Positions 1 through 6,273 of a stretch of DNA of 9,455 nt are shown piece by piece. The notes under the pieces were generated by a model. It had not been told where the DNA came from. It saw only the letters and a list, made by a program, of their open reading frames with translations, and did not search any database. Source of the stretch: Parcubacteria group bacterium. GTDB taxonomy: Bacteria; Patescibacteriota; Minisyncoccia; Minisyncoccales; JAGUVE01. The DNA lies in NCBI GenBank assembly GCA_020063075.1, contig JAGUVE010000074.1, positions 1-9,455 of the forward strand, in the 5' to 3' direction. Both the position numbers and the translations under genes were made by a program. Every line of letters starts with the position of its first letter. The first letter of the stretch is position 1.

Positions 1-1
1 C

Positions 2-982
2 GGTGGTCAAAAATTTAAAGAAGATGATTTGCTTGCGCTAAAGAAAATACCCGGCGTGAGATTGGTAGTGCCAATGACCATCGCGGTGCTAAATGTTGAA
101 TATCAAGGCGAAAAAAAATCGGTTATGTTTCATAGCCAGCCGTGGCGCGAATACCGAATTATCGCCGAGGAATCTCAAGCCGTTGAGCTCATCGATGGAA
201 ATTGGCCAGAGAGCGACGGTACTCGTGAGGTGGTTTTAGGATACAGGGTTGCCTTTAAACTTTTCAAGACATCTCCAAGGGTCGGCGATGACATTATTAT
301 TAAGGGGCGTCGCTTTAAAGTCGCCGGGATTTTTTCAGAAGTTGGCTTGCAGAAAGAAGACAACCAAATATGGATGTCTAATAAAGATTTTCAGGCGCTG
401 ACTTCGCAGAGAGGAACCGCTTCTTCCGCAGCCGTGAAACTTGAAAAAGGGGCAAATGCCAATCTTGTGGCTCAAGAAATTAAATTCGCGCTTTCTCAAC
501 AGGAGGTCGTCCGCGATTTTTCCGTGCTGACGCCGGAAAAAGCCAATCAAATTGTCGGCAATGTGCTTTCCATTATTGAACTGGTTTTGGTTGCCATCGC
601 TTTGGTTTCTCTTGTTGTCGGTGCGGTGGGAATCATGAACACAATGTACACCTCGGTTTTGGAAAGAACAAAGCAAATCGGCATTATGAAGGCAATAGGC
701 GCTTCAAGCGAGGCGGTCTTGTCGCTTTTTCTGATTGAATCGGGATTGATTGGTTTGGTCGGCGGAATTCTGGGGATTATTTTTGGAATAACCGTTGCTT
801 ATATAATTGGTTTGGCCGCTTCAAATTTCGGTGTCCGGGGATTATTTTCCTTTACTTCCTTGGATTTTTTCGGTTTTTTTGTTATTTTAGTGATTACTTT
901 TATTACCGGAATAATATCCGGCATATTACCCGCCAGACAAGCGGCTCGGATGGAGCCGGCCGAAGCGTTGAGATATGAATGA
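2..982 (+). CDS. MacB/FtsX-type ABC transporter permease, 3' part
   Basis: This is the permease subunit of an ABC system of the MacB/LolE/FtsX class; such proteins couple a cytoplasmic ATPase to export or extraction of peptides, lipids or lipoproteins, and the cargo cannot be told here. The frame is open at the window edge, so the N-terminus and first membrane helix are missing; a TTG at 29 is internal, not a start. Roughly the first half is the extracytoplasmic MacB-PCD-like domain. Three hydrophobic segments follow, near nt 560-650, 710-820 and 860-940. The protein closes with the family signature G-x-L-P-A-R-x-A-A-x-x-x-P-x-E-A-L-R-Y-E. The matching ATPase gene is presumably upstream, outside the window. 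The next gene starts 58 bases later across an A-rich repeat spacer, so co-transcription is possible. Confidence 0.9.
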   Translation, partial: GGQKFKEDDLLALKKIPGVRLVVPMTIAVLNVEYQGEKKSVMFHSQPWREYRIIAEESQAVELIDGNWPESDGTREVVLGYRVAFKLFKTSPRVGDDIIIKGRRFKVAGIFSEVGLQKEDNQIWMSNKDFQALTSQRGTASSAAVKLEKGANANLVAQEIKFALSQQEVVRDFSVLTPEKANQIVGNVLSIIELVLVAIALVSLVVGAVGIMNTMYTSVLERTKQIGIMKAIGASSEAVLSLFLIESGLIGLVGGILGIIFGITVAYIIGLAASNFGVRGLFSFTSLDFFGFFVILVITFITGIISGILPARQAARMEPAEALRYE

Positions 983-997
983 TAGAAACTAAAAATT

Positions 998-1029
998 AAA
1001 ATCTAAAATCTAAAAAGAAAAATCTAAAA
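998..1029. repeat. A-rich direct repeats between genes
   Basis: The spacer between the permease and the next gene holds three copies of AAAATCTAAAA, at 998-1008, 1005-1015 and 1019-1029, the first two overlapping. No Shine-Dalgarno sequence or clear promoter is visible in the spacer. Similar low-complexity spacers are familiar in Parcubacteria-like genomes; no function is claimed. Confidence 0.6.
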
Positions 1030-1040
1030 AGTAAAAACTT

Positions 1041-1943
1041 ATGAATAAAAAATTTATCATAATCGGAGTGGGAGCCGGGTTTACTTTATTGGTTCTGTAT
1101 TTTGGCTTGCTTTCTTTGCTTAATTCTTTTTCTCACGCTATTTCAGAGTTCAGCCGAATGTGGTATTGGGTTTTGCTTTTGGCAGCCGGCTTTGGCTTAC
1201 AGGTCGGACTTTATACATTTATCAGAGACGTAATTCGCCAAAAGCAAATGAAAGGAGCAACCGGCGCAGTTGTCGCTTCCGGCACCCTTTCCACCGGCTC
1301 AATGATTGCCTGCTGTTTACATCATTTGACTGATGTTTTACCTCTCTTGGGATTGGCAGCCGCCACCATATTTTTGCTAAAATATCAAACACTCTTTATC
1401 TTAACCGGTGTTCTTTCAAACTTAATCGGCATTACAATAATGCTGGAAATAATTCAGAGAAATAATTTAGGCGGAGGTCTGCTCAAAAAATTTTTAGTTG
1501 GCGATATGTCAAAAATAAAAAAAATAGTTATTGTATTGTCACTGGTTTTGGCATTAATAACTTTTTTATTTATAGCCAAAAATAAGACAGGGGACACGAC
1601 GTCCAACGATGTCGCAAAGAATCTGCCAGCCATAACAAACGAGCAAGCGGGAATTTCTTTTACAGCCACACCCCTGGATTTCAGTTTTAACGAGCTGGGC
1701 AAATTTGAAATAAAAATAGATACCCACACCGGCTCTCTGGACTTTGATTTAACCAAAATTTCAGTCCTCGAAGATGAAAATGGGAATCAATATCAGCCAT
1801 TGGATTGGCAGGGTTCGCTTCCGGGCGGCCATCATCGCGAAGGTATTCTGACTTTTGCTCAATTAAAAAAGCCGGCAAAATCAATAAAATTGATAATTCA
1901 AGACGTCTCTGCCCCGCGCATTTTTGAATGGGATTTAGAATAA
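1041..1943 (+). CDS. Polytopic membrane protein with CCxHH motif and GGHH extracytoplasmic domain, possible metal handling
   Basis: A 300-aa integral membrane protein. Hydrophobic segments lie at about residues 5-27, 42-61, 85-113, 117-137 and 160-179. Residues 84-98 read S-T-G-S-M-I-A-C-C-L-H-H-L-T-D, placing paired Cys91/Cys92 and His94/His95 at the start of a membrane helix, which suggests metal or thiol chemistry. After the last helix, residues 205-300 form a soluble beta-rich-looking domain with D-T-H-T-G-S-L-D-F-D-L (227-237) and P-G-G-H-H-R-x-G (261-268). I recall similar domain pairs as hypothetical proteins in other bacteria, but no function is established to my knowledge. The ATG at 1041 begins the hydrophobic N-terminus directly and has no Shine-Dalgarno. 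The nearby GDCCVxC-like protein and ZIP transporter support a metal role by inference only. Confidence 0.85.
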   Translation: MNKKFIIIGVGAGFTLLVLYFGLLSLLNSFSHAISEFSRMWYWVLLLAAGFGLQVGLYTFIRDVIRQKQMKGATGAVVASGTLSTGSMIACCLHHLTDVLPLLGLAAATIFLLKYQTLFILTGVLSNLIGITIMLEIIQRNNLGGGLLKKFLVGDMSKIKKIVIVLSLVLALITFLFIAKNKTGDTTSNDVAKNLPAITNEQAGISFTATPLDFSFNELGKFEIKIDTHTGSLDFDLTKISVLEDENGNQYQPLDWQGSLPGGHHREGILTFAQLKKPAKSIKLIIQDVSAPRIFEWDLE

Positions 1944-1992
1944 CCCCCAAACGCAATAAGACGTAAGGAATTCGAGCGTTGTTTGTAATAAA

Positions 1993-2772
1993 ATGATAAA
2001 TTCAAAACAATATAATCAAATCGCTGAAAGTTTTCAGTATGCCGAAATATCTGTAAAAAAATATCTTAAAATGCCGCAGATTAAAAATCTGATATCTGAT
2101 TTTAAGAATAAGATGATATTAGATATAGCCTGCGGAAACGGCTTATTTGCAAAATTCGCCTTCGAAAATGGCGCTAAAAAAGTGGATTGCATTGACATTT
2201 CCGAGAGGCAGATAATCCTTGCTAAAAAAACGTGCCGCAGATATCTTAATAATATGAGATTTATAGTTGGAGATTTTGTCAAACATAAATTCCATAAGGA
2301 TTATAAATATGACGCTATTTTTGCTTTTTATATCCTAAACTACTTGCCCAATATAAGGGAACTTAAAAAAGCACTCCAAAAGATGAAGGACTTGTTAAGT
2401 CCCGAAGGCATAGTAGTGGGTCTTGTTCTTAACCCGGAAAATCCGGTTAGAGCTGGCATACACTATGGAATATCCCATAGGATAAATGGCTCAAAAATTC
2501 TGAAAAACGGAGGCACAATTATTATGTCCTATTATGATGATGAAAATAAAAAATTAGGAGAAATAGAATACCATTACTGGGATAAAAAGACGTATGAAAA
2601 CGCTTTTCATAATGCTGGATTTAAATGCAAGTGGATAAGACCTGTGATTTCAAAAATATTCTTGGAGAAATTTGGAGAAGCGTATTGTAAAACTATGATA
2701 AGAAAACCCACGTTTGCGTTCTTTACGTTACGTAAGGCTAAACCGGGGGATTTTGACGAAACTCTAACGTAG
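1993..2772 (+). CDS. Class I SAM-dependent methyltransferase, substrate unknown
   Basis: A 259-aa soluble methyltransferase with a Rossmann-type SAM-binding core. Motif I is I-L-D-I-A-C-G-N-G at residues 42-50. The acidic residue that binds the SAM ribose is probably Asp68 in C-I-D-I-S. V-G-D-F at 92-95 and Y-D-A-I-F-A-F-Y-I-L-N-Y-L at 106-118 match motifs III and IV. The helix 121-135 and following L-S-P-E-G-I match the usual post-IV region. The C-terminal part (about 190-220) resembles the lid of small-molecule methyltransferases, but nothing fixes the substrate. It sits 49 bases after the CCxHH membrane protein and 76 bases before the metal-type operon, so methylation of a metalloid or thiol is possible but unproved. 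The start has no Shine-Dalgarno; the nearest purine run (AAGGA, 1964-1968) is too far upstream. Confidence 0.88.
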   Translation: MINSKQYNQIAESFQYAEISVKKYLKMPQIKNLISDFKNKMILDIACGNGLFAKFAFENGAKKVDCIDISERQIILAKKTCRRYLNNMRFIVGDFVKHKFHKDYKYDAIFAFYILNYLPNIRELKKALQKMKDLLSPEGIVVGLVLNPENPVRAGIHYGISHRINGSKILKNGGTIIMSYYDDENKKLGEIEYHYWDKKTYENAFHNAGFKCKWIRPVISKIFLEKFGEAYCKTMIRKPTFAFFTLRKAKPGDFDETLT

Positions 2773-2813
2773 ATTAAATCAAATATGAAAAACTTATTTT
2801 ATGAGATAATTAG

Positions 2814-2842
2814 TTGATATGGGGCTTCATCTTTGCTAAAAT
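2814..2842 (+). promoter_or_regulatory. Sigma70-like promoter giving a leaderless mRNA
   Basis: TTGATA at 2814-2819 and TAAAAT at 2837-2842 are separated by exactly 17 bases, each hexamer one mismatch from consensus. Only six bases lie between the -10 box and the ATG at 2849, so the expected transcription start falls on or next to the start codon. This predicts a leaderless transcript for the five-gene operon that follows and fits the lack of a Shine-Dalgarno sequence. Confidence 0.65.
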
Positions 2843-2848
2843 TAAATT

Positions 2849-3040
2849 ATGGAAAAAGAAATTGCAAGTTTAAAATGTCCCTTTTGCGGATATGTTATGA
2901 AAGTTGAAATTCCGGAAGACAAGTGTCTGGTTTTTCTGAAATGCGAAAAATGCCAGAAATTGATTAGCGCGCCGGGAGGGGAGTGCTGCGTTATCTGCGC
3001 TTATTCTGACAAGAAATGCCCAGTCAGCAGGAAAAAATAA
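2849..3040 (+). CDS. Small cysteine-rich protein, GDCCVxC-type, putative metal binding
   Basis: A 63-aa protein with nine cysteines. C-P-F-C (10-13) and C-E-K-C (32-35) form a compact zinc-ribbon-like pair, and residues 44-50 read G-E-C-C-V-I-C, followed by A-Y-S-D-K-K-C-P. This matches the GDCCVxC domain family, where one cysteine can be selenocysteine in some members and which I recall near mercury or metal resistance genes; here the position is an ordinary Cys codon and Asp is replaced by Glu. The protein has no signal peptide or membrane segment. It is the first gene of an operon ending in a ZIP transporter, which supports a cytosolic metal-binding or metal-delivery role (inference). A well-spaced promoter lies immediately upstream, and the gene appears leaderless. 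Confidence 0.8.
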   Translation: MEKEIASLKCPFCGYVMKVEIPEDKCLVFLKCEKCQKLISAPGGECCVICAYSDKKCPVSRKK

Positions 3041-3059
3041 AATGAGTAAAATAAAATGA
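3034..3059. repeat. Duplicated start region, 14-base period
   Basis: AAAATAAAATGA occurs at 3034-3045 and again at 3048-3059, a tandem duplication with a 14-base period. Each copy contains an ATG. The first (3042) opens only a five-codon frame, and the second (3056) starts the 79-aa membrane protein. It looks like a local duplication of the initiation region. Confidence 0.6.
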
Positions 3060-3295
3060 ATCCAGAAATTACTCCGAATTTATTGAGATTAAGCGGGTGG
3101 TTGGCGGCAGGATTTCTATTTTTGAATTTCTTGACTTGTTGGGTAATGCCCTGGGCAAAAAAATGCCGAGATTTAATTTGCAAGGCGGAAGGAGTGGAAG
3201 AACAACAAAAACCCCTCTGTTACTATCATAAAATTCTTGTTTGGCCGGCCATTATTTTTAGTTTGATTCATATTATTCTGTCAATTATTTTTTAA
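3056..3295 (+). CDS. Small two-helix membrane protein, unrecognised
   Basis: A 79-aa protein that I do not recognise. It has two hydrophobic segments, about residues 13-33 and 59-79, joined by a short charged loop. Four cysteines (28, 37, 42, 55) cluster around that loop, and His58 and His72 lie 14 residues apart along the second helix. Such cysteine and histidine content in so small a membrane protein fits metal or haem binding, but this is inference. It starts 15 bases after the cysteine-rich protein and ends one base before the next gene, so it is firmly inside the operon. The first helix with G-W-L-A-A-G-F-L-F-L-N-F-L-T-C-W has the look of a conserved family. Confidence 0.72.
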   Translation: MNPEITPNLLRLSGWLAAGFLFLNFLTCWVMPWAKKCRDLICKAEGVEEQQKPLCYYHKILVWPAIIFSLIHIILSIIF

Positions 3296-3296
3296 T

Positions 3297-3764
3297 ATGC
3301 CACCTCTTTTTTTAGAAAATTATGCTTCAATTTTTAAAAGTCTTCATGGGGGAATCGGTATTTTGTCTCTCATAGCTTTGGGTTTCGGAGTCTATTTAAT
3401 TATCAAACAAAGAAAAATTGACTGGAACGCCGGATTAAAAGCCAGTTTGGTTGGAATTATTTCTTATTTATTATCATTTATTTTGGGACTTTTGATTTAT
3501 CCAGTTTTTAGAATTAAAGTTAGGGCCGAATATTTTGACCCCAAATTACCTTGGTTAACGGGACTTTTTGAAATCAAAGAATATGTCGGGGCTATCGGTC
3601 TTTTTATTGCTTTAGTTTTATTGGGCTATTATTTGTTTTTCAAAATTGAGCAATCGGAAAAACCAATCAAGCAATCTTTTATCAATTTACTTTTTGTTTT
3701 ATTTTTAATTACCCTGTTTAAAGCAATTATCGGAATAATTTTAGGATTCTATAAATCAATTTAA
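3297..3764 (+). CDS. Four-helix membrane protein with FRxKVRAEY / FExKE motifs, unrecognised
   Basis: A 155-aa integral membrane protein of unknown function. Hydrophobic segments are at about 18-37, 47-69, 95-117 and 126-150. The region between helices 2 and 3 carries the most distinctive sequence: Y-P-V-F-R-I-K-V-R-A-E-Y-F-D (68-81), L-P-W-L-T-G-L-F-E-I-K-E (84-95) and then G-A-I-G. His17 with G-G at the start of helix 1 is another likely conserved point. Charged residues this well placed at a membrane boundary suggest a functional interface or ligand site, not a passive anchor. The gene begins one base after the stop of the 79-aa gene and ends two bases before the next start, implying translation as a unit. 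Confidence 0.75.
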   Translation: MPPLFLENYASIFKSLHGGIGILSLIALGFGVYLIIKQRKIDWNAGLKASLVGIISYLLSFILGLLIYPVFRIKVRAEYFDPKLPWLTGLFEIKEYVGAIGLFIALVLLGYYLFFKIEQSEKPIKQSFINLLFVLFLITLFKAIIGIILGFYKSI

Positions 3765-3766
3765 AA

Positions 3767-4273
3767 ATGGAGGAAAAACCAATTAAACCAGAATATGGCC
3801 AACTAACTAAATCTTGCCGTATTTTCGCCGGTTTGAATTTATTTTTGATTTTAGCTATTTTCGTTTTGGTTTTTAGTCATCTTATCGGTTTAAACTTACC
3901 AAAATACTATCCTCTTTTACATCAATGGAGCGTTTCTCCTTTACAGGAAGTTTCAATGGGGTTTTTTTCCGCGGTTGGATTCTCAATTTTAACGGCATTA
4001 CCTTTGTCAATTTTGTTTTATTTGGTCTCACCCCACAAGCAAAAGTATTTAGAAATCAGATTTAAAACTTTTAAAAATTTAAGCACGCTCGCCATTATTT
4101 TTGGAATTCTTTATTTCGCAGTAAAAGAATGGAAGGAATGGGGGATTGAAAAAATGGGGCCAAAAAGCGAAAGTTTTTTCAGCGCCGAGTTTTGGCTTTT
4201 TATAGCTGTCTTAGTTTTATTTCTGATTTTGCTCAAAATTTTATTAATTTTAGAGAAGAAAATTTTTGAATAG
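3767..4273 (+). CDS. Four-helix membrane protein, unrecognised
   Basis: A 168-aa integral membrane protein with no family I can name. Helices are predicted near residues 21-41, 62-87, 103-119 and 139-163. The loop between helices 1 and 2 has His38, P-K-Y-Y-P-L-L-H-Q-W (45-54) and S-P-L-Q-E-V-S-M-G-F, and the loop after helix 3 is rich in Trp, Lys and Glu. Its stop codon at 4271-4273 is followed directly by the ATG of the ZIP transporter with no spacer, so the two are very likely translationally coupled. With the 79-aa and 155-aa proteins it could form a three-subunit membrane complex working with the transporter (inference). Confidence 0.73.
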   Translation: MEEKPIKPEYGQLTKSCRIFAGLNLFLILAIFVLVFSHLIGLNLPKYYPLLHQWSVSPLQEVSMGFFSAVGFSILTALPLSILFYLVSPHKQKYLEIRFKTFKNLSTLAIIFGILYFAVKEWKEWGIEKMGPKSESFFSAEFWLFIAVLVLFLILLKILLILEKKIFE

Positions 4274-5068
4274 ATGAAAATGGATGTTTTATTTTCAATA
4301 ATTATTTTCACTTTTTTGATTAGCTTAATCGGATTTGTCGGCGCTTTGACCTTATTTTTGAAAGAGAATCTTTTAAATAAAATTATTTTATTTTTGGTGG
4401 CTTTTTCAGCCGGAACTTTTATCGGGGACGCGTTTTTGCATTTGCTTCCTGAAGCAATCTCTGAATTTGGCGCAAATGAGAATAATATCCTGAATATCTT
4501 TTTGTATCTTATCTTTGGCTTTGCTTTCTTTTTTATCTTTGAAAATTACATTAATTGGCATCACCACCACGGCCTTTCCCACGTCGACTGCTCCAAAGAA
4601 AAAAATCAAGCCGGGGAGAAAAAGCCGATTGCTTATTTAATTTTGTTTTCCGACGGCCTGCACAATTTTATTGACGGATTGATTATCGCCGCCTCTTTTT
4701 TGGCTGATTTTTCCCTTGGGATTGTTACCCTTCTGGCTGTTGCCTTTCATGAAATTCCTCAGGAATTCGGCGATTTCGGCGTTTTGGTTTACAGCGGTTT
4801 TAAAAAAATAAGGGCCTTATTTTTGAATTTTCTCTCGGCTTTGGCTGTGGTATTTGGAGGAATAGTTGGTTATTTTATATCAACATCTTTAGAGGGGTCG
4901 CTTATATTCTTTCTGCCCTTTGCCGCCGGCAGTTTTATTTATATCGCGAGTTCTGACCTGATTCCGGAAATCAGAGATACCAAGAATCCTCAGAAAGCAA
5001 CGCTCAATTTTTTGATATTTTTAGCGGGAATCGGCTTAATGTGGTTATTGAAAATATATTCCAGTTAG
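4274..5068 (+). CDS. ZIP family divalent metal transporter
   Basis: A 264-aa ZIP transporter, which moves Zn2+, Fe2+, Mn2+ or related ions across the membrane towards the cytoplasm. Eight hydrophobic stretches fit the ZIP fold. The two metal-binding helices are clear: H-N-F-I-D-G at 130-135 (His130, Asn131, Asp134) and H-E-I-P-Q-E-F-G-D at 159-167 (His159, Glu160, Glu164), the pattern of the LIV-1-like/ZupT-like branch. An earlier helix has D-A-F-L-H-L-L-P-E (52-60), also typical. A histidine-rich loop, H-H-H-H-G-L-S-H at 96-103, precedes helix 4 and probably gathers or senses metal. The start follows the preceding stop codon directly; Met3 at 4280 is an alternative start. It is the last gene of the operon. 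The substrate metal cannot be set from sequence alone. Confidence 0.93.
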   Translation: MKMDVLFSIIIFTFLISLIGFVGALTLFLKENLLNKIILFLVAFSAGTFIGDAFLHLLPEAISEFGANENNILNIFLYLIFGFAFFFIFENYINWHHHHGLSHVDCSKEKNQAGEKKPIAYLILFSDGLHNFIDGLIIAASFLADFSLGIVTLLAVAFHEIPQEFGDFGVLVYSGFKKIRALFLNFLSALAVVFGGIVGYFISTSLEGSLIFFLPFAAGSFIYIASSDLIPEIRDTKNPQKATLNFLIFLAGIGLMWLLKIYSS

Positions 5069-5101
5069 GGTGAAAAAAGAAATAATTACTTTTTAATTTT
5101 T

Positions 5102-6272
5102 ATGCCAAAAATAAGTATGGATTCACAAGCTTTAGATTTTTTGACAAAGCAGCCGCGGGTTGCGGGCAGTAAAAGAAACGAGGAAATAGCAAAATTCTTG
5201 CAGGATATTTATTTTTCACTTGGCTATTCGGTAAGAATAGACGAGCACTCTTTCATGGGCTGGGAATTGATAAAGGAGCCAAAATTTTCTTTTCTTGCGC
5301 CGGAGAAAAAAGAAGCGGTTGCGACCCAGATGGTTTGGTCCGGCTCCACGAACGGAAAAGTCCGCGGTAAGCTTGTTTTTTTCAGGAACGCAACTAACGT
5401 TTGAAGCATACCCTTTTAAAAAATTCTCAATTCTGGACGAAAACGGAAAAGAAAGGGCGTATGTTCTCAGTCGGCCCGACATGGTCTGGCTCCAATCGTT
5501 GACAAATGCGATGGATAACATGCCTTGTTGCCTTATAGACACAGAATCGTTTAATCTAATTGAAAAATGGCAAAAGCAGGGGAAGGAAATCGAGGCAGAA
5601 TTCAGCATAAAGACAAGATACGCGCCAAACTCTATACTGAGGAATGTTATCGCAGAGAAAAAGAGTAGTTCCGGGAAAGAGATAATCATAAGCGCCCATT
5701 ATGACTCTGTTCCAGAGTCCCCGGGAGCAAACGATAATGCCTCCGGAACGCTTGCGCTTCTTGCGTTGGCAGAAAAGTTTTCAGAAAAGGCATGTAAACA
5801 CACCATAAAGCTCATTTCTTTTGACGCAGAGGAGTGGAACAAGCTGGGGGCATATATGTATGTCGAGGGGCTCCGGCAAAATCTGAACGAAAACAAAATA
5901 AATCTTGATACTAAGACCTCAAAATACCTCAGGAAACAAACTGCTTTGGACAGAATAAAGGCCGTTATAAACATAGATACTATTGGCGCCGGGAAAACAA
6001 TTTATTGTATTGCTGACAAAAAATACGTCGGTATTATCAAATCAAGCGCAAAGAAAACGAGACAAAAAGTAGAACTTCGGCAGGGGTATAATTCTCCTCA
6101 GTTCGACGGTTGGCCGTTTCACTTGGAAGGCATTCCGATAATCCACTTTGGCGTTTATCCGTATAAATATTTCCACACTCCGCAGGATACAAAGGAGAAG
6201 GTTGAACCGAAATTGGTGGATGGCGTCACCGGCCTTGTTGAGAAAATAGCGGACTCTATAGATAAGTATTAA
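5102..6272 (+). pseudogene. M28 family metallopeptidase, frameshifted
   Basis: An aminopeptidase-like zinc enzyme of peptidase family M28, split into frames 5102-5404 and about 5376-6272. Removing one base from the T7 run at 5376-5382 gives a continuous 389-aa protein, with L-V-F-S-G-T-Q-L-T-F-E-A-Y across the junction. In that reading all metal and catalytic positions are present: His199 and Asp201 (A-H-Y-D-S), Asp211 (G-A-N-D-N-A-S-G), Glu243/Glu244 (D-A-E-E-W), Asp292 (N-I-D-T-I-G) and His358 (F-H-T-P-Q-D-T). The N-terminus (P-R-V-A-G-S, residues 19-24) is typical of the family, and residues about 60-180 are a PA-like insert. There is no signal peptide, so it would act in the cytoplasm. 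Intact active-site residues mean the shift is recent or an error in the sequence. Confidence 0.85.
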
Positions 6273-6273
6273 T

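Noticed and set aside
1948..1985. CAAACGC / GCGTT(G)TTTG stem as a terminator after the CCxHH protein
   Set aside because: The stem is only five to seven pairs with a bulge and a loop of about 21 bases, and no T run follows.
5074..5094. AAAAAG / CTTTTT hairpin as a terminator after the ZIP gene
   Set aside because: Six mostly A-T pairs with a nine-base loop are expected by chance in such A/T-rich sequence.
5402..5404. TGA read as glycine, as in Gracilibacteria and Absconditabacteria
   Set aside because: The frame after this TGA does not encode the rest of the peptidase, and the permease gene ends at TGA 980-982 directly after its family C-terminal signature.
5399..5405. GTT-TGA as a programmed +1 frameshift site like that of prfB
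   Set aside because: Reading through at this point gives N-V-E-A-Y, whereas removing one T at 5376-5382 gives G-T-Q-L-T-F-E-A-Y, which fits the family better. There is also no Shine-Dalgarno-like stimulator upstream.
5216..5689. 157-codon ORF on the minus strand
   Set aside because: It lies opposite the M28 peptidase in a mirrored frame and shows no recognisable motif. The other long minus-strand frames are likewise shadows of + strand genes.
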